A DNA stretch of 13,311 nt from Oscillospiraceae bacterium (GTDB taxonomy: Bacteria; Bacillota_A; Clostridia; Oscillospirales; Ruminococcaceae): positions 1 through 13,311 of the forward strand of contig JAFWUX010000017.1 in assembly GCA_017523995.1 (NCBI GenBank), in the 5' to 3' direction. This document shows, one piece after another, positions 12,070-13,311 of this stretch. The notes beneath the pieces were generated by a model. That model worked only from the letters and a program-made list of their open reading frames with translations, made no database searches and was not told where the DNA came from. The position numbers and the translations under genes were made by a program. Position 1 is the stretch's first letter, and each line of letters begins with the position of its first letter.

Positions 12070-12182
12070 TGACAAAACAGGTGGGCGTCCTGACAAAATA
12101 CAGTGCCTCCACCTTGACAAAACGTGTGTCTGCGTGACAAAATACGTTGCCTTTTGGATGACAAAATGGGTGGGCGGTAACA
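12070..12182 (-). repeat. Right transposon end with five transposase-binding-site-like repeats
   Basis: TGACAAAA occurs at 12070, 12091, 12115, 12135 and 12159, spaced 21, 24, 20 and 24 bp, followed by the terminal TGGGCGGTAACA (12171-12182). Inverted, this matches the left end: TGTTACCGCCCA, then ATTTTGTCA, then AACGTATTTTGTCA. A GGCACTGTA(T/A)TTTGTCA block is also shared with the innermost left site. Three sites on one side and more on the other recalls the asymmetric ends of Tn7. Confidence 0.88.
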
Positions 12183-12187
12183 GTAAG
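12183..12187 (+). repeat. Target-site duplication, right copy (GTAAG)
   Basis: Exact repeat of 6341-6345, immediately after the right end. Confidence 0.88.
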
Positions 12188-12220
12188 AACGTAAGCGTCA
12201 AACCCCAGCGCACACACGAT

Positions 12221-12264
12221 AAAAGAAAGCCAGCCCTGCATGAAACAATACCACGCAGGGCTGG
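12221..12264 (-). terminator. Terminator of the C1 peptidase-dockerin gene
   Basis: On the minus strand CCAGCCCTGC (12264-12255), 15-nt loop, GCAGGGCTGG (12239-12230), followed by CTTTCTTTTATC. It lies about 80 nt after the stop at 12345 and just outside the transposon. Confidence 0.85.
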
Positions 12265-12344
12265 TATATTGTCTATACTTGATAATGCCTGAAGGCAAGC
12301 TGTTTTCAATCCGAAATTGCCGTATGCGTCAATGTCCGAATATG

Positions 12345-13311
12345 TTATTCCTGCTCCGGAATTTCTAGCAAAAAGCCGAGCAACCCCTTTGCATCCTCTG
12401 CGTTTAGCGCATTATCTCCGTTCCAGTCAGCCGCTTTCCGGTCAATGTTTGTCCGTTCACTGCCGAGCAGCACCTGTTTCAGCAGCGAGAGGTCAACGGC
12501 ATTCACCTTGCCGTCGCGGTTCAGATCGCCGCGGATGAACTGCTCCGCTTCGCCCTCGTATTCCGTATACACATAGGTACAGACATCGCCGTAATTCTTA
12601 TCGTAGCAATCCTTCCAGTTCAGTTTTGTATTATCTGTTTCGGCATTATGATTGGCATAAAAGGAAATACCCTTCTGATAGCAGTAGTCATCATAATAAA
12701 AACCGTAATTTGTCCCGATTGGCGACTTCACCAGAACGGAATATTTCTGTCCCTTTTTCACAGGATAACTCTCCGGCAGATATTCCGTATGGAATCCCTG
12801 ATATTCCTCTGTTCCGCTGATTGTGGAAACCAGCGTACCGTCCTGCGGATCGGTATAGTCGGGATTCAGCATATAAACAGATATTTCGTAATCCTGAGAG
12901 AGTCTGTCAGTCAAAAAGCCGACCGCAGCGATCTTTTCGTCTTTCTTCGCTTCAAACACCGTTGCCGTCACATAGCCGTAAGCCTCATTGGAAGGATACT
13001 TATGCGTTATTTTGGAACAGTTATTGTAGTGATAGACATCTCCGAAGTTTGTGACCGGCTGCATATCAAAATAAATGAACTCCCGTATTGTTGCTTCATA
13101 ATAGCTGAGATAAAAATACCCGCCGTCGGAAGTTTTGTAATCTCCCCAGCTGTTTTTGCAGATCCACGCGCCGTCAGCGGGTGCTTCCTGATTAAAGTCC
13201 TCTTTCGGATAATGATCATCCCAGCCGACAATCATAATACAGTGGGTACTGCCGTCGCCTTTTTGGATGGTTCCGCCGTTCGCATAATCGGCATTATAGT
13301 ATCCGGCTTTC
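12345..13311 (-). CDS. Papain-like (C1) peptidase with C-terminal dockerin, N-terminus outside the window
   Basis: The frame is open to the window edge; the visible 321 codons begin KAGYYNADYANGG and reach THCIMIVGWDDHYP, which holds the catalytic His, then GAWICKNSWGDY with the catalytic Asn of the C1 fold. The nucleophile Cys and signal peptide must lie beyond 13311. After the peptidase, a beta-rich region of about 150 residues (from YHYNNCSKITHKYP to CTYVYTEYEGEAEQ) fits the lectin-like domain often fused to bacterial C1 peptidases. The protein ends in a two-repeat type I dockerin, GDLNRDGKVNAVDLSLLKQV and ADWNGDNALNAEDAKGLLGF. It is probably an extracellular cellulosome-attached protease; its target is unknown. 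Confidence 0.88.
   Translation of the reverse strand, partial: KAGYYNADYANGGTIQKGDGSTHCIMIVGWDDHYPKEDFNQEAPADGAWICKNSWGDYKTSDGGYFYLSYYEATIREFIYFDMQPVTNFGDVYHYNNCSKITHKYPSNEAYGYVTATVFEAKKDEKIAAVGFLTDRLSQDYEISVYMLNPDYTDPQDGTLVSTISGTEEYQGFHTEYLPESYPVKKGQKYSVLVKSPIGTNYGFYYDDYCYQKGISFYANHNAETDNTKLNWKDCYDKNYGDVCTYVYTEYEGEAEQFIRGDLNRDGKVNAVDLSLLKQVLLGSERTNIDRKAADWNGDNALNAEDAKGLLGFLLEIPEQE

Larger units (their letters stand above)
6346..12182 (-). mobile_element. Complete Tn7/TniAB-like transposon with dockerin-protein cargo
   Basis: 5,837 bp, delimited by inverted ends TGTTAGCGCCCA (6346-6357) and TGGGCGGTAACA (12171-12182), flanked by GTAAG duplications. Both ends carry arrays of TTTTGTCA-type sites spaced 20-24 bp. 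Minus-strand genes, in order of transcription: DUF6431-like protein (9482-9000), DDE transposase (8943-7614, frameshifted), AAA ATPase (7621-6806), 79-aa protein (6809-6570). Plus-strand cargo: BspA-LRR-dockerin protein (9985-11625). No TnsA endonuclease or TniQ/TnsD targeting protein is present, so target choice is not explained. The matched ends and duplication imply insertion as a unit. Confidence 0.9.

Noticed and set aside
12061..12166. The evenly spaced TGACAAAA repeats as a CRISPR array
   Set aside because: The repeats are only 8 bp with 12-16 bp between them, and they match the inverted left end of the transposon; there are no cas genes.
12183..12200. GTAAG...GTAAGCG as another IS66 end
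   Set aside because: The first GTAAG is explained as the transposon's target duplication, and no similarity to the two IS66 ends follows either copy.

Overview
The window looks like a chromosomal stretch of a cellulosome-forming Ruminococcus-type Firmicute (Clostridia, gut or rumen). Two proteins end in type I dockerin repeats, two are BspA-like leucine-rich-repeat secreted proteins, Shine-Dalgarno sites are strong (AGGAGG type), promoters are close to the TTGACA/TATAAT consensus, and one SOS box has the Firmicute GAAC-N4-GTTC shape. The genus is an inference from these gene families.

Layout. 1-497 is the terminal part of an IS66-family insertion sequence (tnpB start, complete tnpA, leader and end) that cuts into a small gene whose 3' remnant is 498-590. 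642-3560 is a row of seven small plus-strand genes of unknown function (642, 987, 1173, 1405, 1790, 2205 and 2501), followed by an eighth at 3219. Several share a repeated hairpin/ribosome-binding-site leader, as in integrated plasmid, phage or conjugative-element accessory regions. 3775-5277 is a secreted BspA-like protein with a transglutaminase-like domain, behind a perfect consensus promoter. 5546-6253 (minus) is a SRAP (YedK/HMCES) DNA-protein crosslink protein with a perfect promoter and an SOS box.

6346-12182 is a complete transposon of 5,837 bp that I could delimit to the base. Inverted ends begin TGTTA(G/C)CGCCCA, carry arrays of TTTTGTCA-type sites (three on the left, five on the right) and are flanked by a perfect 5-bp duplication, GTAAG. 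On the minus strand it carries a transposition operon: a DUF6431-like zinc-ribbon protein, a DDE transposase (broken by one frameshift), an ExeA/TnsC/TniB-like AAA ATPase and a coupled 79-aa protein. The cargo, on the plus strand, is a secreted BspA-LRR protein with a C-terminal dockerin. The 9454-9653 interval between operon and cargo has opposing promoters, a long composite hairpin and a plus-strand terminator, arranged like an antisense RNA over the operon leader. The transposase start codon sits in a second hairpin.

12345-13311 (minus, 5' end outside the window) is a papain-type C1 peptidase with a dockerin. The transposon lies between its terminator and the SRAP promoter, so before insertion the order on the minus strand was C1 peptidase-dockerin, terminator, SRAP.
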